Source of the DNA: Malaya genurostris
Taxonomy: Eukaryota; Arthropoda; Insecta; Diptera; Culicidae
Direction: 5' to 3'
NCBI RefSeq assembly: GCF_030247185.1
Contig: NC_080570.1
Span: 161,546,882-161,610,881, forward strand
Length of the DNA: 64,000 nucleotides
Part shown: positions 36,501 to 45,935 of the stretch, piece by piece
Position numbering within the stretch: position 1 is the first letter of the stretch
Layout: the number at the start of each line of letters is the position of its first letter
The notes under the pieces: generated by a model
The model's input: the letters and a program-made list of their open reading frames with translations, nothing else
What the model was told of the DNA's origin: nothing
Database searches by the model: none
Translations under genes and position numbers: made by a program

Positions 36501-37766
36501 ACAGATCGGCTGAAAAGTTCGTATCGTTTCTATGAGAGGACGCCACTAGCATTAAATCCATACCATTTTCAGTTAGTACCAACCTTCAAAAGATACGTGT
36601 ATAAATTTGACAGCTGTCTGATTATTAGTTTGTGAGATATTGCATTTTGAGTGAAGCTACTTTTGTTATTGTGAAAAAAATGGAAAAAAGGAATTTCGTG
36701 TGTTGATGAAACACTACTTTTTGATGAAAAAAAGTGCCGCCGATACCAAAAAATGGCTTGATGAGTGTTATCCAGACTCTGCACCGGGCGAAGCAACAAT
36801 TCGTAAGTGGTTTGCAAAATTTCGTACTGGTCATATGAGCACCGAAGACGATGAACGCAGTGGACGTCCAAAAGAGGCTGTTACCGATGAAAAAAATCCA
36901 CAAACTGATTTTCAATGACCGTAAAGTGAAGTTGATCGAGATAGCTGACACCCTAAAGATATCAAAGGAACGTGTTGGACATATTATTCACGAATATTTG
37001 GATATGAGAAAGCTTTGTGCAAAATGGGTGCCGCGTGAGCTCATAATCGATCAAAAACAACAACGAATTGATGATTCTGAGCAGTGTTTGGAGCTGTTAT
37101 ATCGAAATAAAACCGATTTTTTTCGTCGATATATAAAAATGGACGAAACATGGCTCCATCACTTCACTCCGGAGTCCAATCGACAGTCAGCTGAGTGGAC
37201 TGCACGCGATGAACCGAACCCAAAGCGTGGAAAGACTCAACAATCGGCCGGTAAGGTTATGGCGCATGGTATAATTTTCATCGACTACCTTGAAAAGGTT
37301 AAAACCATCAACAGTGACTATTATATAGCGTTATTAGAGCGTTTGAAGGACGAAATTTTTTAAAAAAACGGCCTCATTTGAAGAAGAAAAAAGTTTTGTT
37401 TCATCAACACAATGCACCGTGTCACAAGTCGATTAAAACCATGCTGAAATTTAACGAATTGGGCTTCGAATTGCTCCCTCATCCACCGTATTCTCCAGAT
37501 TTGGCCCCCAGTGACTTTTTCCTGTTCTCAGACCTCAAGAGAATGCTCGCTGGTAAATAATTTAGAAGCAATGAAGAGGTAATCGCTGAAACTGAGGCCT
37601 ATTTTGAGGCAAAGGACAAATCGTACTACAAAAATGGTATCGAAAAGTTGGAAGATCGCTATAATCGCTGTATCGCCTCTGATGGCAATTATGTTGAATA
37701 ATAAAAACGAATTTTGGCAAAAAAATGTGTTTCTATTAAACGATACGAACTTTTCAGCCGAACTGT
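36501..37766 (+). mobile_element. mariner element, 1266 bp, full length with both ends
   Basis: Inverted ends ACAGATCGGCTGAAAAGTTC (left) and the complement of ACAGTTCGGCTGAAAAGTTC (right) extend about 28 bp. TA duplications flank it (36499-36500 and 37767-37768). Removing it restores the host repeat, as seen in the related copies near 43945 and 47665. It is therefore nested in, and younger than, the surrounding MITE. Confidence 0.95.
36679..37702 (+). pseudogene. mariner transposase, inactivated
   Basis: The gene begins with ATG at 36679. The N-terminal HTH regions are at 36700-36918 (IRKWFAKFRTGHMSTEDDER). A frameshift near 36880-36890 leads into 36851-37363 (WVPRELI, RYIKMDETWLHHFTPE, with the first catalytic Asp in MDETW). 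A second frameshift follows near 37362. The part 37378-37560 reads VLFHQHNAPCHKS and LPHPPYSPDLAPSDFFLF. In active mariners the second catalytic Asp occupies the first residue of DNAPCHKS; here it is His. A short in-frame deletion sits near 37262, where KVMAHGIIFIDY lacks about five residues. A stop at 37558 ends this part, and the tail continues to about 37702. Full mariner transposases are about 345 residues. Confidence 0.92.
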
Positions 37767-37912
37767 TATTTAGGAAGGGTGCTTCGTTAAACTTATATGA
37801 ACTCATGAAAAAAATGAGCAATACAATCAAAATTACCGTAACTAATTAGCAACAAATTATTCACCTATTTGCGTTATCATCGTCGAGAGGTGCCTCGTAA
37901 AGTTCATGTTCA

Positions 37913-38689
37913 TAAAGCAAAACGTATTCACGCCAGAATCTTTGGTAGGTGCGCAAACATACATTTTCCGATCTTGTCGAGTTGAGTCGAATGGTACATT
38001 ACACCATGAGTCACAGCAAGGTAATTGAAAATGGATTATCAGCAATTTATTCCTATCTCATGTTTGTTAAAACAGAGGTTCACATTTTGTAATCATTCAC
38101 TAGTCGGATCCGAAAATTGGATTGAATTTTTTTGACCCTATACGGGCAGTTGAGAATCGAACCCAAGTAGGCTTACGTAAAGGAAGATCATTTTACCCTT
38201 TTTCCCTCATCCAGTTTAATATCTCTAGCGGCCTTGTAAACTAAGGCCAACAACTTTAGGATCAAGTAGGCGTTCATTTTGAGGTGAAAAGTCAAACATC
38301 ACTAGGTAAGAGCCTATTGTCAAATCGTGATAGAAACGAAAATTTTATGGATTTGTCTTATTGAATGTTCCAGTCATTTTTCATTGCGAAACAAGTCTGA
38401 AATCATGTCACTGACTTGTGATGAAAAATGAGATCCAAATGGTTTTCGCATCTGACGAAGGAATGCAACAAAAGTGGTTCGCAATAGACGACGCGTTGAG
38501 CACAATTCTATCGAGTTCTTATTTAGTGCTCGCAAACTGACAGATTCAAATAGCCTTTTTCTGAAACCGCTTATCGACAATCATGATCATAGTAGCCTGT
38601 GCGCTAAGGAAAAAACACTGTCAAGAAAAATAAGGCATAAAAGAATAAACCCATTAATAAACTAAGTTCACTAGGCAAACTACGCGTAA
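37913..38689. other. Intergenic, no gene recognised
   Basis: A B-box-like GGGTTCGATTC lies on the minus strand near 38158-38168, a likely tRNA or SINE remnant. The rest is AT-rich without open frames of interest. Confidence 0.4.
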
Positions 38690-38926
38690 ACCCATTTTTT
38701 TCTATGGACAACCAACCACGCGAACAACCGCCTGCTGACCATCGAAAGCGAAAGGGAGGGGCCTCCATTCGATAGCGACGGATATCAGCTGACGGAGTGC
38801 ATTACGGACTTGCAGCAGTACAATCATTATGCCGACATAATTGCCTGCCGCGACGACGACCTAAAAGGTCTACCCGATAAGGTCCCAGACGGGTGCATAT
38901 TTCTGTGTAGCTACATTTACTTGTAA
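38690..38926 (+). CDS. Unidentified coding-like stretch, probable exon or exon relic
   Basis: A frame bounded by stops (TAA at 38687-38689 and at 38924-38926) holds 78 codons. Its base composition jumps to high GC, especially at third positions. It reads WTTNHANNRLLTIESERE near the start, then DGYQLTECITDLQQYNHYAD and GLPDKVPDGCIFLC. There is no ATG in this frame. A clear acceptor upstream is missing (the nearest AG is in TTCACTAG at 38664-38673). It does not match the transposons here. It could be an internal exon of a host gene whose other exons are outside the window, or a fragment of a coding mobile element. I do not recognise the family. Confidence 0.4.
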   Translation, partial: THFFLWTTNHANNRLLTIESEREGPPFDSDGYQLTECITDLQQYNHYADIIACRDDDLKGLPDKVPDGCIFLCSYIYL

Positions 38927-39367
38927 TTTTCTGTTGTTGTTGTTAGTTCTGTGCTAGACCGTAAGAATCCACGCCTTGGGTGGATCGGGGTGAAGTATTT
39001 CAGATGTTGTGGCATTACAAAGAATTCAAATGGAGAGAATTATATCAAGAACGATTTTTTGAATGGCTCTACATTTTCGCAACAGTCAACACTTGCCCCG
39101 TTGCACAAATTTGTGACGGTGGAGTAGACGCGAGCCTCAAAAAACCAGTACCTGTCCGTTTATCGGATTCTGCTAAAAAATTTGTAGGGCACGGTAAAGC
39201 TGTCCGAAACCATAACTGGTATTTTCTTCAGTGTAGCCTTAGACTTTTTCCGCTAGACTTTACAGTTTGAATTTTTTTTTGAAGCACATTAAATGAGTGA
39301 TTGTTTTCCGCTCATTACTGTTCAGTGGAGATTCTTACAAGCTTAATTCAGAACAAAAATCTCAAAA
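38927..39367. other. Intergenic
   Basis: The open frame 38980-39270 (96 codons) has a plausible length, but no upstream signals or motifs that I recognise. Confidence 0.3.
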
Positions 39368-39645
39368 TAAAAAGTACGGGTGTGTGATGTCAGAGACATA
39401 ACTGGATGTCGTGAATACAAATAAAACTGACACTTTCTTCACACTTCCGTACATCAATTAGTTGATCGATTGTGTGCATTGTGCAAACTTTGTTCTTTTT
39501 CAGTACTAGAATTTGAAATCACACACCTTAACTAAAGTACAGACTAATTACATTGAACATTCTGACATACAATTAAATATTACGAAATAACCAGTACAGT
39601 TCTTTATGATAAAATAATGGTGGTTCTGAAAAGAACCTTTTATGA
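39368..39645 (-). repeat. Dispersed repeat with histone-type 3' stem-loop (copy B)
   Basis: This is the inverse copy of 8455-8735. On the minus strand the stem-loop reads GGTTCTTTTCAGAACC (39622-39637): six pairs and a TTTC loop. This is the form of metazoan histone mRNA 3' ends. Downstream comes TCATAAAGAACTGTACTGG, purine-rich like a histone downstream element. No histone coding sequence is adjacent. Confidence 0.75.
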
Positions 39646-39677
39646 ATGGTTTCTGAGTCGATGCTATGCATTTTCTA

Positions 39678-40851
39678 AAGACTGTCCCAGAAAGTATGGA
39701 CGCAAGCAAAAACCGCTGCCATTTCGCAATGGTTCAAAATCTGTCAATTTTTATGGCTGCGTCCTGTTGTTTACACTCTTCTCTAACCACTTGTGCAGTT
39801 CTTTATTCGTTTTCATTAGTTTGTTCCGAAATGCGTGGACTTTCAGCAGAACAACGTCGAAAAATTGTGTACAAATGGTGCACAGAACGTGGACTGTCAC
39901 TGAGAAAGATAGCAAAAATGGAAGAAGTAAGTGAAAAAGTCGTGCGAAATGCAATCAGGAAGTTCGATAAGGATAACACCTTTGAGGATAAATCGAAAAC
40001 GGGTCGAAAAAAAGGTCCTGCCAACCATCAGTTGGATAAACGTATACTGAAGGCGTTAGAGCAAAAGACAACCAAAACGTTGTCCGAAACAAGAAGCATC
40101 GATCAGGCCGAGGGTTCGAAAGCTGTACAATACGATTCTTGTTGGAAATTTGAACTGCATAATCATGGACGACGAAACCTATGTGAAAATCGATTACAGT
40201 TCCTTGCCGGGATCACAATATTATACGGTGCGAGAAGGACAAGTGTTAAACCAGTCCGAGACATCGATTGAAGTCGAAAAATTTGGTATGAAAGCTATGG
40301 TCTGGCAAGCAATTTGTAGCTGCGGTAAGATTTCGAAACCCTTCATCACTACTGCTTCAATGAACAGCGAAATGTACTTCAAGGAATGTATTCAAAAACG
40401 ACTTCTACCCATGATTCGCAGCCACAAGGATCTTGTTGTCTTCTGGCGAGATCTTGCTTCTTGCCACTACTCGAAATCAACGGTAGAATGGTGTACTACC
40501 AAAAATGTCACTTTCGTCCCAACAGACCTGAATCCACCAAATTGCCCACAACTTCGACCAATTGAGGAATTTTGGGCATTAACGAAGGCACATCTTAGGA
40601 AACATGTCTCGGCAGCCGAAACTATTTAACAGTTCGGAAAAAATGTCAAAACTTGTCGCCAAGAAGTCTGTACCGAATTTAATGAGGAACGTTCGCAAGA
40701 AGGTGCGCCAGCTAGTGTACATATTATCAGTATTTTGTTTTAGTTGTTTTAGTCTAATATTATCAGTATATCGAATAAAATTTCAATATCTAACACTTGT
40801 GAATTATTTACAGCGAAATCGAAGTGCGTCCATACTTTCTGGGACAGTCTT
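39678..40851 (+). mobile_element. DD37E transposon, second family, 1174 bp with both ends
   Basis: The left end AAGACTGTCCCAGAAAGTAT and the complementary right end are about 27 bp long and almost perfect. TA flanks lie at 39676-39677 and 40852-40853. The same family gave the fragment at 3212-3764 on the other strand. The element encodes a transposase that is broken (next entry). Confidence 0.93.
39831..40720 (+). pseudogene. Broken DD37E transposase, second family
   Basis: The first frame (39831 onward) encodes MRGLSAEQRRKIVYKW, a helix-turn-helix, and a basic linker ending KTGRKKGPAN. About 40-60 residues before the catalytic domain appear deleted near 40080-40150. The catalytic part is open at 40150-40626: IIMDDETYVKIDY holds the first Asp, VFWRDLASCHYSKST the second, and NCPQLRPIEEFW the Glu. 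Exactly 37 residues separate the second Asp and the Glu. A stop at 40627-40629 truncates the C-terminus. The catalytic residues are intact, so only the deletion, frame change and stop disable it. Confidence 0.88.
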
Positions 40852-40853
40852 TA

Positions 40854-42239
40854 GGCGGTGCACAGTGGTTCAAAAGCCTAATTTCACGTTTTATCGGATC
40901 CTTTGGTTACAAATATTCGTGAAATAGTCCAAGAAGAATCTGTCGGACGATGCTAAAAGTCGTTTAGCTGGTTAAGAACATAGTCAGCTATCATGAAATA
41001 AATACAAATAACTAAAATACGAGTTTTGATCATACTTTTCTCTACCAGAAGATGACATAACTTAATTCGCTTTGATGATTGCATCTTTCAAAATCTTGAC
41101 GAAACAGCTACTAAACTATTCAATTTATAGACTTCAATGTGCAAAAACAATCATATTTTGTGGCAAGTACCATGGTAATGAAAATATACTGAAATCTGAG
41201 CTGACATACAATGAACCTTATCATTGCAAATGTCAATGGCAAGGATATTTGAAAAGAACATATCTCACCTGCAGACGATCCCAGACGAGTAATTCAACCA
41301 TGGTATGAAAGCTCTTTTGAAGTAGTTTAATATGTAAGTAGTCTCATCTGCACCTTTCTGCGCCTTTTGATGATAGACAAGTTGAAATTTTGTAAAAAAA
41401 AACGAAAAATCGCTCTATTTCATTAAACTGATATGATAATAATATAGTATGTTTAAGAAAGTTGTGTAGTTTTTAATGATGAAAAACTTTGTAAAACTTG
41501 AAAAACTCATATAAATTGAAAATATATGTGTTTTCTTACAAAAACTGGGTTTAGGACACTCTTTGCAGAAAATACATTATATCATGAATTACACTCAAGT
41601 TACGGGAATAGTACCTTCAGCAAATATGTTTGACATAACTTTCTACACAACTTTGTCGAAATAGCTTAGCCCCTATGTTGGCCCTGAGCTAAAATATGGA
41701 TTTATCTCACTTTTAGGGGGATTAATCACATAAATAACATTTTCCAAAAGATGGCGTGTATCGTTCTGAACTTCAACTTTGCTGAAGATACTATACCTCA
41801 AAAACAACGTTTCTATGAGTTATCAATTAAGAGCGTGAAATTGCGCTTTTGAACCACTTTTGGTGGTATTTTCTTCTTCCGTACCAGCACGTGCCGATGC
41901 GTACCGAATTTGCATAATTTTGTATGGCAATTTGAAAGTTTTGACACTCATCGCCAAATGGTTTTTTTAGGACACAGCTTTAATTTGAATCATGATTTGT
42001 GAAAATCGGTTTAACCGTTGCTGAGAAATCGAAGTAAGTTCCGTTTTTGGAGCTTTGCTTCACTATTACCGGTGCTCTTGGAAGCGAAAACCTGGGACTA
42101 GTAATCCTAAAGTAGATTTATATATCCACTAAGTAACAAGGTTTGTCAATTAGATAAATTTATGCGAAAGTATTAAAAAATTTGTACCTCGTTTCACTAT
42201 TGCTTGTGAAAGAAAACTCATGAACTCATGAAAATGAAT
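40854..42239. other. Intergenic, no gene recognised
   Basis: AT-rich sequence. Stretches near 41870-42060 ('GTGCCGATGCGTACCGAATT', 'TGTGAAAATCGGTTTAACCG') look like an old dispersed repeat. No open frame has features. Confidence 0.4.
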
Positions 42240-42625
42240 TTTTTTCACTTATCGCACTGTAATACCGGAACCGGAAGTCGAATCTAGATCAATATTTCGG
42301 GGACATTTTAAAGAATTTTGAGACCTTTCATTTGCATCTTAGTTTGTAAAAATCGGTTGAGAAATTTCCGAGAAAATTGAGTGCGCACATATTCAAAAAT
42401 TTGCACATATTTGTTTGTAACTCCGGAACCGAAAGTCGGATGAAGATAAAATTTAATAGCCATAAGACCTTTCATTCTGAGTTTGTGAAGTGACATACAC
42501 ACAGACGTTTTGTGATCTCGAAGAACTGAGTAAAATGGTGTATGACACTCGGCCCTCCAGACCACCGTTTGAAAGTCGGTTTTCACAGTGATTGCATAGC
42601 CTTTTTATATGAGAAAGGCAAACAT
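42240..42625. repeat. Dispersed culicine-type repeat
   Basis: Contains 'CCGGAACCGGAAGTCGAATC', 'GAGACCTTTCATTTG', 'AAAATCGGTTGAG', 'GTGTATGACACTCGGCCCTC' and ends in the short hairpin 'CCTTTTTATATGAGAAAGG'. This is the same family as 13775-14400 and 43070-43910. Confidence 0.8.
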
Positions 42626-42733
42626 GAATAACAAAGTGAGAACCTTCGCAACGAATTATTAACTAATTTAATTTTAAAAAAAACCTGTTGTAATCCACCC
42701 TTCTCATATCTATCTATTTATTTACTTATTTAA

Positions 42734-42867
<134 letters not shown>

Positions 42868-43069
42868 TAATATCATATATAATACTGTGGTATACTTCAA
42901 AATAATTTCCTTCGATTTTTGAAGAAATAACCGAAATCGCTTGTTTGGCCGTCTACTGATAATGACTACCGATTGGAGAAGTTTTGATGCTGATTTCGTT
43001 TTTTCGTTTTCAGAAGTTTGGTATTTATCTTAAAACCTTTAATTTAAATAAAAAAATATGAAAACCGGT

Positions 43070-43766
43070 TCAGTCGTTACTAAGAAGTTGGAGTGATTTC
43101 CGGTTTGGAGTACACGATCACTATTTTTCGATACTTCCGGAATCTGGAATGAAGATCCGTTATACCCAAAATCAATGTATTTGGTCATCAACTAATCAAA
43201 TCTGTTCAATTCAAGAATTGTATAGCTATTTGAATGTATTTGATTGAATTTCCCGTGTCATGTATAAAAACACGTCCCTGAAAATGATTTTTTTTTGTCT
43301 ATTAGTTTGTAAATCTGAAACCGGAAGTCATATCCCGATGAAATTTAGTAGAATTATATGGAGCTGTAAGATCTTTCATTTGAACCTACGCTAGTGAAAA
43401 TTGGATGAGCGGTCACTGAGAAAATCGACTGCACGTTATTAGTTCATTTTGCACATTTTACCCCGTAACTCCCAAACCGGAAGTCGGATCCACATGAAAT
43501 TTAATAGCAACCTATGAGGTCTTTAATTTGAATCTTAGTTGAAGAAAATCGGTTTAGCGGTCTCTAAAAAAATCAAGTGCACTTTTTCTGAATTTTTCGG
43601 CACATTTTACCCCGTTACTTCCGAACCGGAAGTCTGGTCCAGGTAAAATTCAATAGCACCCTATGATACGAAAAGACCTATCATTTGAATCTAAATTTGT
43701 GAAAATCAGTCCAGCCATCTCCGCGAAAATCGAGTGCACTTTTTTGTTACATACACACACACACAC

Positions 43767-43801
<35 letters not shown>

Positions 43802-43912
43802 GAGATTTGCTCAATTCGTCAAGCTGAGTCGAATGGTATATGACATTCGGCCCTCCGAGCCTCGGCTAAAAAGTCGGATTGCATAACCTTTCTATATGAG
43901 GAAGGCAAAAAT
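43070..43912. repeat. Dispersed culicine-type repeat, three internal units, CA microsatellite
   Basis: Three diverged ~150-bp units each carry 'ACCGGAAGTC..ATCC', 'TGAAATT.AATAGCA' and 'AAAATCGAGTGCAC'-like words. These are followed by (CA)n at 43752-43799, 'GTCGAATGGTATATGACATT' and 'CCTTTCTATATGAGGAAGG'. Confidence 0.85.
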
Positions 43913-44367
43913 TACTCACTGAGTTTCGATTTGTTTTCTTGCTAATTTAGGAAGGGTGCTTCGTTAATAAATCTAGCGAATTGCTGGTAAAACTAAAAAA
44001 AATCAGTAATGAATTGAAAAATTGATCAACAAATTAAAAAAAAAAACAGAGGAGCAACAAATATAAAACGTTGACAACTGATTAGAAACATTATTAACTG
44101 CATGTCGTTTTCTTTTCAAGTTTGTTTAGGAGACGTGCTTGGTTACCTTGATATTTATTTAGCGAAAATAAATAGGAACTTACGGCGAAGCACCTATCGT
44201 CAATGAGAGCGCAAATAGGTGAATAACTTGTTGCTAATTAGTTACGGTAATTTTGAATTTGCTGCTCATTTTTTTTTAAATATTTTTTGAATAGTTCATT
44301 AAGTTCATATGAAGTTAACGAGGCACCCTCCTAAATATACTCGAAAACAAATTGAAACCCATTGAAA
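43913..44367. repeat. Fragments of the MITE seen at 35717-37912
   Basis: 'TTTAGGAAGGGTGCTTCGTT' (43948) is the uninterrupted form of the mariner target. 'GCACCTATCGTCAATGAGAG' with 'AATAACTTGTTGCTAATTAG' (44187-44245) is an end of the element. Confidence 0.65.
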
Positions 44368-44374
44368 CCCAGGT

Positions 44375-45173
44375 CAGTTCGCTTTCACATCTCATCCAAA
44401 TCAGTCGATAAAACAAAACCGCTTACGTTCGGGGCGTGTGCATGATCTTCCCTCAAGCGTCATCGATCCTTATATTCGTAAAACTATGTCCCAATACGGA
44501 GAGATTCTCTCTATCGAAAAAGAAAAGTGGAAGAACTTTTTCCCCGGTATTCTAAATGGCGTACGTTTGTTACGCATGCGCTTGAAGAGGCCTATACCTT
44601 CTTATGTAACTTTCGGTCAGGATACAAGAATCCCGTGCAAATCACTTGTTACCTATGACAATCAGATGGCCACATGTCAATATTGCCAAAAAGCTGTTCA
44701 CTACGGTAAGTCATGTGATAAACTGGACAAGGAGACAACCACACCAAAGGACAACGGTGCTTCCTTCACACCAACCCCAAGCAACCCCAGTACACCTGTA
44801 ACAGTCACTAACAACAGTGAAGCAACGTCCCTTCAACGAATTCATCATCATCCCCCATAGAACAAAGTACACCAGCTGCAGTTAACAGATTACCATCCAA
44901 CCAACCGGTAACTGCAAACAATGTACAACAAGGCACATCTACAGCAACTAGCAATGAAATCAACTACAATACCACGGCAATGGATGACGAGACGAACCAC
45001 GAACTAACTGCCCCTCAATCCTCGCAGGAGGGAAATGGAAGCTCCTCTCCCCCTAGAAAAGGTGACAACGAGATCCAATACAAAAAAAATTTTAGCTAAA
45101 AACTCAGCTCAATCGGCCACGTAAAGCTTGTTCGCAAATAGGCCTGAATAAAAATATCTTTTATAAAAAAAAT
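44375..45173 (+). mobile_element. Internally deleted non-LTR retrotransposon with target duplication
   Basis: CCCAGGT occurs on both sides (44368-44374 and 45174-45180), and the right side is preceded by a short A-rich tail (TTATAAAAAAAAT). Inside are an ORF1-like sequence, a short 3' region and nothing of the reverse transcriptase. Transposition probably depended on enzyme from elsewhere. Confidence 0.65.
44405..45099 (+). pseudogene. Gag-like ORF1 of a LINE (I/Jockey type), frameshifted
   Basis: The frame from about 44405 carries HDLPSSVIDPYIRKTMSQYG, an RRM-like segment of ORF1 proteins, and then a zinc knuckle TCQYCQKAVHYGKSC (C-x2-C-x4-H-x4-C). A Thr/Pro/Ser-rich tail follows. Near 44835 the frame changes, and the tail continues to about 45099 (PIEQSTPAAVNRLPSN ... 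SSSPPRKGDNE). The N-terminus is cut off at the insertion point. Proteins of this type bind the element's RNA in the insertion complex. Confidence 0.75.
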
Positions 45174-45180
45174 CCCAGGT

Positions 45181-45830
45181 GCTTCGCTAAGTTCATGCTC
45201 ATTTGTAGTAGGCGTAGTGTCAGTAGAGTTCAAGTGGGCAAAGTAGCCTAGATCGTCTGATATGAAATCTAAATAATCTGGAAGCAAATTCCTCCTCAGC
45301 CGCAGCACGCCATGAAAATGGGAAGAAAACGTCAAATCCTAGATTCTAAGAGAATATTCTTATTGCAAATAAAAATGAATCAGTTTTCCATAATGGAGGG
45401 CTACACCTCAACCGTATGACATAAGACAACGCTCGAAAGTTGTTGCACTTTATGAATAATAAATCCGTTCGTTCTAAATATATAAATATTCCTTCATCAG
45501 CAGTAAACCTCTCAAGAACACGTCGTTTGGGTGTAGCACTAGCATAGATTTGAAACCAATGGGCCTACAAATCACACCTGGCTGGTTCTAAACACCGTAT
45601 GGCCGCTGGCAAGAACTTGTTGGAGGCTACGGGGGTGTGGCGGCGGTGCCGCGTAAGTGCGACGATTCGCGCCCCCCCTCATTCTGACGGACGGGCCGGG
45701 CGGGTGTGCGTTCGTTTGTTCGGGCCCGTAAGCCCTGCAGAGAGTCATTTTGGTGGACCCAACCCGGCCAGTCACTTTCGGAGGGCGTGCGTCGCGTCGC
45801 GGTTGGAAAGAAGCTGAGAAAAAAGTGCAC
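45181..45830. other. Upstream region of the cuticular gene, GC-rich from 45600
   Basis: 45600-45830 is markedly GC-rich, with open frames on both strands that lack motifs. It borders directly on the TATA box and is probably the proximal control region. Confidence 0.45.
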
Positions 45831-45835
45831 TTGCG

Positions 45836-45872
45836 TATAAAAGCGAATTGTGCGCCCAGAATCGGTTGCAGT
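45836..45872 (+). promoter_or_regulatory. TATA box and initiator of the cuticular gene
   Basis: TATAAAAG lies at 45836-45843 and a GCAGT initiator-like sequence at 45868-45872, about 30 bp downstream. This leaves a 5' leader of about 66 nt before the ATG at 45936. Confidence 0.75.
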
Positions 45873-45935
45873 GTCTAACCGCTAGTGATAACGTGCGTGT
45901 GCGTGAATCTAACCTCAACAAAACCTCATTCAAAA

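Larger units (their letters stand above)
35717..37912. mobile_element. MITE with ~60-bp inverted ends, interrupted by a mariner
   Basis: The left end (35717-35790, 'GAGACACCTCTCGCCGATGA' then 'TGAATAATTTGTTGCTAATT') is the inverse of the right end (37843-37912). Without the mariner the element is about 930 bp. Inside is a tandem of five ~86-bp units (35820-36235). Related fragments lie at 43915-44340 and 47315-47760. Confidence 0.75.
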
